Origin: Phycisphaeraceae bacterium
GTDB taxonomy: Bacteria > Planctomycetota > Phycisphaerae > Phycisphaerales > UBA1924
Length of the DNA: 64,000 bases
Direction of reading: 5' to 3'
Assembly: GCA_020639135.1 (NCBI GenBank)
Contig: JACKHE010000006.1
Coordinates: 124,001 to 188,000, forward strand
Shown here: piece by piece, positions 26,675 through 35,552 of the stretch
Position numbering within the stretch: the first letter of the stretch is position 1
Layout of the letters: each line of letters starts with the position of its first letter
Notes under the pieces: generated by a model
Seen by the model: only the letters and a program-made list of their open reading frames with translations
What the model was told of the DNA's origin: nothing
Database searches by the model: none
Program-made: the position numbers and the translations under genes

Positions 26675-26989
26675 GGTCGGAACCGGGGAAAGTGGCCCTG
26701 CGGGTCGCCTGGGGGCGATCCGGGGCGGTTGGACGGATGGATCCCGCAAGTGTAGCCCCCGCCGGGGGCTCGGCAAGAGCCACTCCGGGAAGGGGCTCCG
26801 GCGGATCGAGGCGGGCTACAGTGGGTCCCGGATCAAGCCGAATATGGGGCGTGAGCCATAGCCCGGCAGGGCCGAGCAGGGCTCCGGGCCGGGGCTTGAT
26901 TCCGGCGACAGAGGGTGTATGTTTGCCCGTCCCGCCTGGCGCGGGCGCCCCGCGGAGACCAACGCCGCGGAGCGGGACCGACAATCCGA
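26675..26989. other. Gene-free region between rpmE and tRNA-Asn
   Basis: This 315-base stretch holds the rpmE leader on the minus strand and the tRNA promoter on the plus strand. No other gene or strong structure was seen. Confidence 0.6.
26896..26923 (+). promoter_or_regulatory. Sigma-70-like promoter for tRNA-Asn
   Basis: TTGATT (26896-26901) and TATGTT (26918-26923) are separated by 16 bases and lie about 65 bases before the tRNA. This is one of the few consensus-like pairs in the window. Confidence 0.45.
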
Positions 26990-27062
<73 letters not shown>

Positions 27063-27314
27063 CTTTGCAGGCCCGTGTCCAAGCGACGCGGGCCTGTTTG
27101 TTTACTGGACAAGCGCGTGGATCGACGCCGTGTGGCCGCGAGGGGCGGGGTTCCGCTCTCTCGGGTTTGGGTGAGAGTCCTAGGGTGGCGAGGCGAACCG
27201 GGGGCTTTGGGGTGGTCTCGGGCCTGCGCTCTCGCGCCGAGGGAGAGAGCGCGGGGTCTTGGTTTACGCGGGGGTTGGGATTGGGGAGGATGACTCCGAA
27301 CCGTTCGACGACAT

Positions 27315-28904
27315 TTAGGACCGCTTGGATCCGCGGGCTCTTCGCACAACGAGTAAGACCTCTCGCCGAATCGAATTCTGGCTGTGTATGTCGTACCGCT
27401 GATACGTGTTGAGCTCGATGCACTCGTCGGTCGCCAGGCCGGTTTGCTCAGCCAACTCTCGCAGCAGGTCAGGAGTATCAATGACGAAATCGATTCCACC
27501 TAAGGAGCAGCGATTTGGACCGACGACAAGCGCTGCGGGGGCTCCCGGCTTCAGCACCGCACCGAGTGTTCGGAAAGTCTCTCGCATCTCTTCAAGATAC
27601 TTGTAGAGCAGAGCGGGCGTGTTCCGACGCCGGAAGCCATTGCCTGGTCGCTGGGCCTCAGCAAGCATGCGCCTACAGAGGTCATTGCACAGCTTCGGGA
27701 GTTCGGCGGCGTTCTCTTGGATACGACGGTCGAGCCCATCCCGTTCTCGTGTTCCGATCTCACGATTGCCAACTAATGCCCGCTCTGCGCTCCGGATACC
27801 AGCGTTGCTGATCAGCCCCAAGAGACAGAGGCTCAGGCGATGCATGTCGACGTACGGTAGAGCTGTTGCGTAGGGAGGTGACGTAATCACGGCGTCAACT
27901 CGGCGACGGGGGAAGGCCCGATTCAGTTGAGCGATCGCGTCCTCCTTCTGCCGGCTGTCGACGTAACACGCCAACTGCCGTTGATCATCCGAAGACGCTT
28001 CGGGCATCGCAAGGATCAACCCGACTGCCTTCTCTGCCTTCTCCTTGAAGAGACTGATTACTGGATAGTTGTCCGCTGGCTCGGCCCGGCGCCGAATCCG
28101 CAAGTCCGCAGGCTCTTGCCATGACGTGTCTCGGACGATATCGCTAACGAGCATCCGAAATACGCTGTGGAGGTTTGATGGCACCGCACGCTCGATCATG
28201 GCCAGTAGGAATGCCAGTTGCCGAAGTGCGAGGCTTGGGAACCACTCCATCAAATAGTCTGCGTTTGGCAGGCGATCAACGGACACTTCTGGGTAGTTGT
28301 GTTCTAGCCATTCGCCGAGCGCCCCCGACTCTTGTGCCGCTGTTGCGGCTTCCGTTTCACGCCGCACCGCATTGATGGCTCGCCGCATGGTCCGGCGCGA
28401 CGTGCGATAGGCTGTAATCTTTGAGTTGGCGATCTCCACCGCTAGCGGATGCAGATCGAAGCCAATCGCATTGTGTCCGAGATGAGCCGATTCGAGAAGA
28501 ACAGTCCCGCTGCCGCAGAACGGGTCTAGCAAGAGACTACCGCCGCGGAGTCCAAGGATATTCACGACCGCGCGCACGATTTGTGGATTGAACTTGCCTC
28601 GGTACTCGTGCAGGCCGTGCGCCGAGTACCGCGTCGATTGACGACCTGAAGTACTTCCGTTCCGGCCTCGGGACGTCGATTCGAACAGATGCTGATCGGT
28701 CGGAGTCATCTTTCCTGCGCTGCTCACTGCTGCGGAGAAGTAGGTGAGTCGCTTGGCGATCGATGGTCGCACGTGGCGGTCAACAACAAGACCATCGGGG
28801 GTTGGCTGCGGCTCGACGCCAAGCAAGCGAGCAACTTCCAAGGTCGCCAGACGCTTCTCGTATGGCATGTACTTGTAGTCGTTCCAGAGAAGCGCAGTTG
28901 TCAT
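27315..28904 (-). CDS. DNA methyltransferase 1 of the PLD restriction-modification operon
   Basis: The 529-residue enzyme carries the SAM-binding motif LLLDPFCGSGTVLLES and the catalytic motif ITSPPYATALPY. The TSPPY form is usual for N4-cytosine methyltransferases but also occurs in N6-adenine enzymes. The SAM motif comes first, before the catalytic motif. The HEYRGKFNPQIV stretch just before it is typical of this group. It is the last gene of the operon and overlaps the second methyltransferase by four bases (ATGA). The C-terminal part also contains a YKYLEEMRETFRTLGAVLKPG segment as in motif V-VIII regions. Confidence 0.87.
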   Translation of the reverse strand: MTTALLWNDYKYMPYEKRLATLEVARLLGVEPQPTPDGLVVDRHVRPSIAKRLTYFSAAVSSAGKMTPTDQHLFESTSRGRNGSTSGRQSTRYSAHGLHEYRGKFNPQIVRAVVNILGLRGGSLLLDPFCGSGTVLLESAHLGHNAIGFDLHPLAVEIANSKITAYRTSRRTMRRAINAVRRETEAATAAQESGALGEWLEHNYPEVSVDRLPNADYLMEWFPSLALRQLAFLLAMIERAVPSNLHSVFRMLVSDIVRDTSWQEPADLRIRRRAEPADNYPVISLFKEKAEKAVGLILAMPEASSDDQRQLACYVDSRQKEDAIAQLNRAFPRRRVDAVITSPPYATALPYVDMHRLSLCLLGLISNAGIRSAERALVGNREIGTRERDGLDRRIQENAAELPKLCNDLCRRMLAEAQRPGNGFRRRNTPALLYKYLEEMRETFRTLGAVLKPGAPAALVVGPNRCSLGGIDFVIDTPDLLRELAEQTGLATDECIELNTYQRYDIHSQNSIRREVLLVVRRARGSKRS

Positions 28905-30037
28905 GCATTTCTCCTGAACACCGCTACGTGTTCGGTCTTGATGTTGGCATGCGAGAGGTTAAACGCCTTGCGCGTGCGGGGGATATTCCTCTCGACCACG
29001 TCGGCCAAGCCAAACCCATGCCTCGCCGCTGCCTCGGTCAAGAGTGCGAGGTTGTCTACGTTCTCTCCTCGAATGATCGATCGTCCGATTAGAAAGCAGG
29101 CGGCCCCATCCTCAACCACTACTTGCACTAGCAGACTAAACACTCCGGCCATTTGCTCGCGAAAGTGCTCGGCTGTGTGTGGGTCCTTCGACTTAAAGTA
29201 GTGCGGCCTCGCCCCGATCTCGTGCTTCCTCACATCAATCGGATCCATATCCAGCCAGTACATGCGATACTTGTGATAGAGCCAGTACTCATAGGCATTC
29301 GGGTACGGAGGCGATGTGATCACGAGGCCTACCTGCATAGGAATCTCGTGAGCTTCAACTGTGAGTACGTTCTTGTTGATGATCTGAGGACGCGGCCCGA
29401 GATCCTCGAACAGCGAGTCCTTCCGAGTCAGCGCACCGACAAGATCACGCGCGCGTCTACGGAAGATCGCGATGACCGACTCTGCCGACACATCCTTCAC
29501 AACGGCGGCGTACCGAGTATCACTGTCTTGGTTGGAGACTCTGACAATGATCGACGACATTGCCACGCGGAGTGCGTCGCGCATCTCACTGTCCGTCACA
29601 CCATTGATGGCGGTTCGAATCGCTGCAAGACTCGCTTGTACCTGAGGCTGAAACCAGTGATCGAGACGCGGAATCTCCGGAATTCGAAAGTCGTGAGCGG
29701 CTAGGCGCATCGCGGCTTCATCGCTCACCTCGCTCACAATTCCGATGGAATCTGCCGCAAGCGGTGTCGTTTTTACCCTCGCGATTAGGCAGGCGATTGG
29801 GCTAAGGTCGACCCCAACCGACGGGATTCCACTCGCCATCGCTTCCGCGAGCGTGGTCCCGGAGCCACAGAACGGATCGAAAACACACGTTCCGGACGGC
29901 AGCCCGAGCAGATCGATGAGTTGGCGAGGGATCTGCGGGATGAACTTGGCCGGGTATGGGTGGATCCCGTGGGCGCCACCTTGCGTCTTGGCACGTTCAA
30001 AAGACCAATCGACGGTGTTCAGGTCCGACTGCGTCAC
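28901..30037 (-). CDS. DNA methyltransferase 2 of the PLD restriction-modification operon
   Basis: The 378-residue enzyme has a FIPQIPRQLIDLLG stretch, the SAM motif VFDPFCGSGTTLAEA, and a catalytic TSPPYPNAYEYWLYHKYR. It resembles the first methyltransferase in layout but is clearly a different protein. Two different methyltransferases are what a system with an asymmetric recognition site needs, one for each strand. Overlaps of four bases with both neighbours show tight co-translation. Confidence 0.87.
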   Translation of the reverse strand: MTQSDLNTVDWSFERAKTQGGAHGIHPYPAKFIPQIPRQLIDLLGLPSGTCVFDPFCGSGTTLAEAMASGIPSVGVDLSPIACLIARVKTTPLAADSIGIVSEVSDEAAMRLAAHDFRIPEIPRLDHWFQPQVQASLAAIRTAINGVTDSEMRDALRVAMSSIIVRVSNQDSDTRYAAVVKDVSAESVIAIFRRRARDLVGALTRKDSLFEDLGPRPQIINKNVLTVEAHEIPMQVGLVITSPPYPNAYEYWLYHKYRMYWLDMDPIDVRKHEIGARPHYFKSKDPHTAEHFREQMAGVFSLLVQVVVEDGAACFLIGRSIIRGENVDNLALLTEAAARHGFGLADVVERNIPRTRKAFNLSHANIKTEHVAVFRRNA

Positions 30038-30240
30038 GCGCCCTCCTCCTCGGCCTCATCCGGGGACGGGCGATTCTGCTCGAACAGTTCAGTTTGGCCG
30101 CGGTGGGTTAGGTAGTCGCTCGCTCGGCCGAGGAACCACTCCTTGAGCGAACAGCCATCTGCCCCAAGGGCGGCGTAGAGCCGTCTCTTCAGCGCAGGAT
30201 CGACGTCGATCACGATACGGCCTGAGGCTCCTACAGCCAT
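30034..30240 (-). CDS. Small ribbon-helix-helix-like protein
   Basis: The 68-residue product has a beta-strand plus two-helix pattern (GRIVIDVDPALKRRLYAAL, then SLKEWFLGRASDYL), as in Arc/CopG DNA-binding proteins, and an acidic tail. It overlaps the start of methyltransferase 2 by four bases. In this position it could act as a controller of the restriction-modification operon. GGAG lies nine bases before the ATG at 30240. Confidence 0.6.
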   Translation of the reverse strand: MAVGASGRIVIDVDPALKRRLYAALGADGCSLKEWFLGRASDYLTHRGQTELFEQNRPSPDEAEEEGA

Positions 30241-30303
30241 GACTGTGGTCTCCAAGTTACGTCACATACGTCACGTCACGTGGACTATACCCCGCGGGTA
30301 GGT

Positions 30304-31524
30304 TCACCACAAGCCATACCGCTTCTGTCCAGCCGCCCCGCCTGTGCCACCGGCCCGAGTGCACCTTGCCTCGACTTCGGCGAATTCGGCGTCCGCCGGT
30401 CGAATCAGGCGGACGATGTACTCCGGATTGCGGCCCGGATGGCGCTCAACGTGCAATATCTCTCCCCCGTTTGGATCGGTCGCATCGATCAGCTCATGCG
30501 TGACACGAAGTCGGAAGTCTGCGTTGCCGCCTTCCCCTGCCTCACGCTTCCACGCTCGAAGTTCCTGGGTAACGTCACCGGTCGGCAGGTGAACCTCGGC
30601 GAAGAAGTGACGGCCGGCATGCTTGCGGTTCTTGTTGTCGTAGCCGAGTGGGCCGAAGAAGTCCTCGACTTCGCCAGGGAGACTCATCTCGGGAGTACCC
30701 GGCACGCCTGTTCGATGTGACACGTCGAAGTGCGCTAGCAGCATCGCGAAGTTGCTGAAGACTGTGGCGCCAGGTACGACCGCCGGTCCAAGCATTGGCT
30801 CATCCGGCGTCTCGGGTGCGGGGGTACCTTCCGCGCCGACTCTCGGAGTCGCCTCGGCGGGCGCCGCGGGCGGGCGCCACCTCGCGGCTCTGGTGCCGCG
30901 TAGCGGTGCGCCCGTTGCTCCATCCCGAGCGCCCCCTCCGGCGCCGGTACGAGGCAGAGCACGTTCGAGGATCACTCCCGTGTCTAGGAGGTTCTCCAAG
31001 TCTCGATCATCCCGAATCTGATAGACACCCGGCCGGTCCACTACCGTCGCCCACTGATCGATCGACGCTTGAATCGCAGCTAGTGCGCCATCGACAGGAG
31101 CGCCGCTGCTGTCAAGCTCAATCCATGCCTCAGCGTTCGTTCCCAGGCCCTGTACGGTGAGGTTGGCCGACCCAACAATCGCGGCGGTGCTCCCGTCCGC
31201 CCCTGTGATGTGCGCTACCTTCGGATGAAAGAGTGCGTTGGAGAACGCTACCACGGTCAGATGGCCAGTAGCTCCACCTGCTGGCAGCAGCGGGCGCAGA
31301 TCGTTGATCGTCAGGGGGTCAGTAGAGTTCGACCCGAGTACGAGTCGGACATCGCCACCGTCAGCGGTGGCGGCTCGCAGAATGGCATCGTACTTTGCTA
31401 ACGCCCTGTATCGAAAGAACCCGAACTGGCCGCGAAAGGCAGTGGTGCCCTCCACCAGGTGCGAGTCGAACCAGTTGCCGGGACAGACTGTGTCGTCCGC
31501 ACCACTGTCGCGATAGGTCAACAT
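30304..31524 (-). CDS. PLD-family nuclease candidate (second in operon)
   Basis: The 406-residue protein has an N-terminal phospholipase D-like domain with LFHPKVAHI (HxK) followed by GSANLTVQG, the single-copy active-site form seen in BfiI/NgoFVII-type restriction enzymes. A Pro/Ala/Gly-rich linker (about residues 210-260) leads to a C-terminal domain that contains FFGPLGYDNKNRKHAGRHF, which may be the DNA-recognition part. Membership of a restriction system is inferred from the adjacent methyltransferases. The start at 31524 is the likeliest but has no strong ribosome site. Confidence 0.7.
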   Translation of the reverse strand: MLTYRDSGADDTVCPGNWFDSHLVEGTTAFRGQFGFFRYRALAKYDAILRAATADGGDVRLVLGSNSTDPLTINDLRPLLPAGGATGHLTVVAFSNALFHPKVAHITGADGSTAAIVGSANLTVQGLGTNAEAWIELDSSGAPVDGALAAIQASIDQWATVVDRPGVYQIRDDRDLENLLDTGVILERALPRTGAGGGARDGATGAPLRGTRAARWRPPAAPAEATPRVGAEGTPAPETPDEPMLGPAVVPGATVFSNFAMLLAHFDVSHRTGVPGTPEMSLPGEVEDFFGPLGYDNKNRKHAGRHFFAEVHLPTGDVTQELRAWKREAGEGGNADFRLRVTHELIDATDPNGGEILHVERHPGRNPEYIVRLIRPADAEFAEVEARCTRAGGTGGAAGQKRYGLW

Positions 31525-31589
31525 GCGAAGAGCATATCGCGGTGCAGCAGAATTGGCATATGGCCGACGTACGAGAGCCCTAGGATTCC

Positions 31590-32750
31590 CTATTCGGGCC
31601 AATCGAGCATTCGCAGATCTCCTGGCGTAAGCGTTCCGAAGTGAGCAGTGGCAACCTCAAATTTGCGCAGCAGAGAGGCCATGCCCTTCTGAGAGAGTTT
31701 GACCGCTGCTTGCTGCAAGTATGCCCGCCGCGGGCTGGTATTGCCGTGCCCTCGTTGGGCATTTCGCTGAGTTGATGCGAACGCGTCTGACCCGAACTCG
31801 TCCATCAGCTCATACAGAGAGATGCCATTCTCGAGTGTGCCGGCAATGAACTCGGCGTGGTGAACGCGGATGTAGTGTGGCCACTTGGACTTCCACGGAC
31901 GTCTCGTGATATCCGCTTGCGACGCGTCGTCGCGTTCGGGGCGATGTTGCATCGCGACCGCACGGCCGTATACGACGATGTCATTCGGGTTCTGAACCAT
32001 GCGTCCCATGTATATGACGTCACCATCACCAACCTGGCGAGGCCGCTTGCCCTTGGGATAAGTGCAAGCCCAATGGCAGCCCGAACTTTCTACTTCTTCG
32101 AGAATCGCGTCGGAATAATCGGCGCGACGATGGCTCTCACCATATAGCTTCACAAACGCTTGGTGTGCCCCGTCGATGGTCGGGGGTAGATCGGGGGGCG
32201 GCGTGGGAAGTCCCGCATCCGCTCCCTCGTCTCCGAGTGCTCCATTGGTGCCGGGCTTCACCCCAGAAGCGAGGCGCCGAGTAACGCGACCTTCCCATCC
32301 CGACAGTCTTGTCGCATCCAAGTCATCACCGGCGCGCGTCCAGAGATCGTCAAAGTAATCGTGACAACTCGTTACAACTCCGTGGTCTGATGTGACGAAG
32401 CCGAACTCGAAATTGCGGGACAACGCCGCGTCAGTAAGATTCGCCGAAGTAACGATCGCTCGCACATCGCCGAACAGGTAGAGCTTGCTGTGCAGATTGC
32501 GTATGCCGCGGATCCTGGCGCCGCGATCGAGCAGTGCCCTGAGTGCGGACGTGTCACTGACTCCCGCTACGAAGTCATCAAGGTTGAAGCGGGTTATCAC
32601 GTGGATCTCATGTGGACTCCCGCTCTGCAGCATCCGCGAGATGACTCGGCGCTTAATGAACGGGCAGATGATCCGCAGGCGCAACGTGTCTATTGCCGCT
32701 GCAGACAGCAACTCGCGATCCCATTCGGCATCGACTAAGCGAAAGTCCAT
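31590..32750 (-). CDS. PLD-family nuclease candidate with a PUA/EVE-like C-terminal domain
   Basis: The 386-residue protein has an N-terminal PLD-like domain with NLHSKLYLFGDVRAIVTSANL, so the HxK and SAN residues are present. A Pro-rich linker near 180-200 is followed by a domain starting around HWACTYPKGKRPRQVGDGDVIYMG, which looks like a PUA/EVE fold that reads modified bases. GGAG lies seven bases before the ATG at 32750. The frame is open further upstream, but that part is antisense to other genes and was not included. It is the first gene of the minus-strand operon. Confidence 0.72.
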   Translation of the reverse strand: MDFRLVDAEWDRELLSAAAIDTLRLRIICPFIKRRVISRMLQSGSPHEIHVITRFNLDDFVAGVSDTSALRALLDRGARIRGIRNLHSKLYLFGDVRAIVTSANLTDAALSRNFEFGFVTSDHGVVTSCHDYFDDLWTRAGDDLDATRLSGWEGRVTRRLASGVKPGTNGALGDEGADAGLPTPPPDLPPTIDGAHQAFVKLYGESHRRADYSDAILEEVESSGCHWACTYPKGKRPRQVGDGDVIYMGRMVQNPNDIVVYGRAVAMQHRPERDDASQADITRRPWKSKWPHYIRVHHAEFIAGTLENGISLYELMDEFGSDAFASTQRNAQRGHGNTSPRRAYLQQAAVKLSQKGMASLLRKFEVATAHFGTLTPGDLRMLDWPE

Positions 32751-32871
32751 CGTGTGGCTCCATAGTAGTGATGGAGTGGCCACCCTGGGGATGTACGCTC
32801 CTGCGCGCGACATTCCCCGCTGGTTTGCAGAGGGGTTGGGGTGAATCTCCACCAAATCGGAGCCCAACCTC

Positions 32872-33117
32872 ATGCCTCGGTCCTCCAACTCCATGACAGT
32901 GGCCGCCCCGGCCACGCCCCGGCGTGATCCACTCGTCAACCCGGTCATCGAACCCCTCGCGTTCGGGCTCGCGCGCCTGATTGAGGCGTCCTCGGCCGAA
33001 GGCGACGAAGTTCCAGAATCTGCCGAAACATCCCTTGATTTCCGGTTGGATCCGAGGCTCAGTGGTCCCACTGGTACGCCGGCCGAGAGCGGAGAGGCCG
33101 GGGATGTGGAGGCATGA
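32872..33117 (+). CDS. Small hypothetical protein upstream of DUF2924
   Basis: The 81-residue product has one recognisable helix (NPVIEPLAFGLARLIE) and a low-complexity acidic tail. Its stop overlaps the ATG region before the DUF2924 gene (ATGA), which supports its being a real first gene of the recombinase operon. The function is unknown, and the start could also be the ATG at 32893. Confidence 0.45.
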   Translation: MPRSSNSMTVAAPATPRRDPLVNPVIEPLAFGLARLIEASSAEGDEVPESAETSLDFRLDPRLSGPTGTPAESGEAGDVEA

Positions 33118-33119
33118 GC

Positions 33120-33647
33120 ATGGCAATGGATCCGGGCAAGATACAAGAGATGATCGACGAACTCGCCGGGCGATCCGTCGGCCAGCTCCGGGAGCGGTAC
33201 GCCGAGGTCTTCGGCGAGCCGAGCCGGTCTGGCAACCGGAGGTGGCTCATTCGGCGGATAGCGTGGCGGTTGCAGGCGATGGCCGAGGGCGACCTGACTG
33301 AGCGGGCCAGGCGGCGGGCCGAGGAGCTCGCCCGGGACGAGGACCTGCGGGTCCGCCCGCCCAAGGACCGCGGGCCGGAGTTGGGGGCCAATCTCCGGAC
33401 CGTGTCGGGGCGGATCATCCGCCGGGTGGACGACCGGGTCCCGATGCCGGGCACGGTGCTGACGCGGGTGTTCAAGGGGGTCGAGCATCGCGTCACGGTG
33501 CTCCCTCACGGCTTCGAGCACGAGGGCCGGGTGCACCGGTCGCTCTCGGCTGCGGCGCACGCGATCAGCGGGTCGCACTGGAACGGATTCCACTTCTTCG
33601 GATTGACCAAGCCCAGGGCGCGATCCGGTAGCAAGGAGACGGCGTGA
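33120..33647 (+). CDS. DUF2924-family protein
   Basis: The 175-residue protein has an N-terminal helical part (LRERYAEVFGEPSRSGNRRWLIRRIAWRLQ) and a C-terminal small domain with PGTVLTRVFKGVEHRVTVL and ISGSHWNGFHFF, both typical of DUF2924. This family is regularly found beside serine recombinases in prophages and islands. It may assist recombination or directionality, but this is not proven. The start at 33120 gives proper spacing from GGAGG. Confidence 0.87.
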   Translation: MAMDPGKIQEMIDELAGRSVGQLRERYAEVFGEPSRSGNRRWLIRRIAWRLQAMAEGDLTERARRRAEELARDEDLRVRPPKDRGPELGANLRTVSGRIIRRVDDRVPMPGTVLTRVFKGVEHRVTVLPHGFEHEGRVHRSLSAAAHAISGSHWNGFHFFGLTKPRARSGSKETA

Positions 33648-35029
33648 GCAAGCGCGATCCCAAAATCGAATGCAAGCGGGTGCGGTGCGCGATCTACACT
33701 CGCAAGAGCACCGAGGAGGGGCTCGAGCAGGAGTTCAATACGCTCGATGCGCAGCGCGAGAGCGCCGAGGCGTTCATCGCCAGCCAGAAGGCGGAGGGGT
33801 GGGTCTGCCTCCCTGATCGTTACGACGACGGCGGGTTCAGCGGCGGGAACGTCGATCGCCCCGCCCTCAAGCGGCTCATCGATGATATCGAGGCCGGCCT
33901 GGTCGACTGCATCGTGGTCTACAAGGTGGACCGCCTGAGCCGGTCGCTGATGGACTTTGCGCGGATGATGGCGACGTTCGAGGAGCACGGCGTCTCGTTC
34001 GTCTCCGTCACGCAGCAGTTCAACACGACGCACTCGATGGGGCGGCTGACGCTGAACATCCTGCTATCGTTCGCCCAGTTCGAGCGGGAGATCATCTCCG
34101 AGCGGACGCGCGACAAGATCGCCGCGGCGCGACGGAAGGGCCGGTGGGCCGGCGGGCGTCCGGTGCTGGGGTACGACCTCGTCTCCCTGCCCGGTGGGGG
34201 GAGACTCGAGGTCAACCGCGACGAGGCCGAGCGGGTGCGGCGGATCTTCGACGCCTACCTGGAGCTGGGGTCGCTGATGCCCGCGGTCGCCGAATGCGCA
34301 CGGCAAGGCTGGACGACGAAGAAGTGGACGACGAAGGCCGGCAAGCCGATGGGCGGGCGGGCTCTCGACAAGGGAGCCGTCTACGCGCTCCTGACCAACC
34401 CGGTCTACATCGGCAAGGTGCGGCACAACGAGAACATCTACGAGGGCATGCACGATGGAATCGTGGATGCGGACGTGTTCGATCGCGTGCAGGCCAACCT
34501 TCGGCTCAACGGCCGCACCGGCGGGTCACGGCTGAGCAACGCGCACGGCGCCTTGCTCAAGGGCCTCGTGCGATGCGCGTCCTGCGACTGTTCCATGATC
34601 CATCACTTTGCGAGCAAGAAGACGGGCGGCGGCACCAAGCGGTATCGCTACTACGTCTGCACGAAAGCGCAGAAGCTGGGCTGGGCATCATGCCCAGGGC
34701 CATCGCTGCCCGCCATGGACCTCGAATCGTTCGTGCTGGAGCGGATCCGCGAGGTGGTCACACGCGACGCGACCGTGGATGCCGTTGCGCGGCGAGCGCT
34801 CGAATTGCTCGCCGAGCGCCGGCCGGATCTTGTGGTGGACCCCGACGAGATCATCGGCGCCGCCGAATCGTTCGATCCGGTTTGGGACGCGATGACACAC
34901 GGCGAGCGCGAGGACCTGATCCGGGCGATTGTGGCTCGGGTGGAGTGGGACGCGCCGAACGAGACGATCAGCGTGACGTTCCGGGAGGGCATTCCCGCGG
35001 AGGACGCGGAGGAGGCAGTGGCGGCATGA
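33644..35029 (+). CDS. Large serine recombinase (phage integrase)
   Basis: The 461-residue protein has an N-terminal resolvase domain with AIYTRKSTEEG (catalytic serine near residue 22), DGGFSGGNVDRPALKRLI and VVYKVDRLSRSL. The recombinase domain (about 160-260) and a zinc-ribbon-like part with CASCDC and SCPGPS follow. It should catalyse site-specific integration of the prophage. The GTG start overlaps the DUF2924 stop, and its stop overlaps the next start (ATGA), so the three genes form one unit. The usual C-terminal coiled-coil region of the largest serine integrases is short here. Confidence 0.93.
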   Translation: MSKRDPKIECKRVRCAIYTRKSTEEGLEQEFNTLDAQRESAEAFIASQKAEGWVCLPDRYDDGGFSGGNVDRPALKRLIDDIEAGLVDCIVVYKVDRLSRSLMDFARMMATFEEHGVSFVSVTQQFNTTHSMGRLTLNILLSFAQFEREIISERTRDKIAAARRKGRWAGGRPVLGYDLVSLPGGGRLEVNRDEAERVRRIFDAYLELGSLMPAVAECARQGWTTKKWTTKAGKPMGGRALDKGAVYALLTNPVYIGKVRHNENIYEGMHDGIVDADVFDRVQANLRLNGRTGGSRLSNAHGALLKGLVRCASCDCSMIHHFASKKTGGGTKRYRYYVCTKAQKLGWASCPGPSLPAMDLESFVLERIREVVTRDATVDAVARRALELLAERRPDLVVDPDEIIGAAESFDPVWDAMTHGEREDLIRAIVARVEWDAPNETISVTFREGIPAEDAEEAVAA

Positions 35030-35424
35030 GCGCGACGGTTACGAAACAGGTCCACTTTGGGGTCTCCGATCGCGGCCGGCGCGTGCTCCGGATGGGCGTT
35101 CGGGCCGAGGCTCCCTCCGATGCCCGTGGCCGAGTTCCCCGCGTCGCCCGGCTGATGGCGCTGGCGATCAAGTTCGACCGGCTGCTGGGCGATGGGGCGA
35201 TCACCGATCAGGCCGAGCTGGCCCGGATCGGCCACGTCACCCGCGCCCGCGTGACCCAGATCATGAACCTCCTGCACCTGGCCCCGGACATCCAGGAGAC
35301 GATCCTGTTCCTGCCCCCGGTGACCGAGGGCCGGGACCCGATCACGGAGCGGGACCTGCGTCCGATCGCCGCCGAGATCGACTGGAGACGGCAGCGGTGG
35401 GCTTGGAAGAGCATCTATCGCTGA
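35026..35424 (+). CDS. Helix-turn-helix protein coupled to the recombinase
   Basis: The 132-residue protein contains a helix-turn-helix of the ParB/KorB type: QAELARIGHVTRARVTQIMNLLHLAPDIQETILFLP. It overlaps the recombinase stop by four bases. A role as regulator of integration or as accessory DNA-binding factor is likely. Confidence 0.75.
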   Translation: MSATVTKQVHFGVSDRGRRVLRMGVRAEAPSDARGRVPRVARLMALAIKFDRLLGDGAITDQAELARIGHVTRARVTQIMNLLHLAPDIQETILFLPPVTEGRDPITERDLRPIAAEIDWRRQRWAWKSIYR

Positions 35425-35552
35425 TCGGCAATTCATGTATTATTGCAGGCGCTGAGGTAGTTCCCGGCCAACAGCGATTCCCCCGGACGCCAGTTGAATA
35501 GTGTTTCAGCAGGCTGCTGTAGCTGAGCCTCATGAGCCAGGAGGCTATCGAG

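Noticed and set aside
32751..33593. Upstream extension of the PLD nuclease frame
   Set aside because: It runs antisense to the DUF2924 gene, and a good GGAG site supports the internal ATG at 32750.
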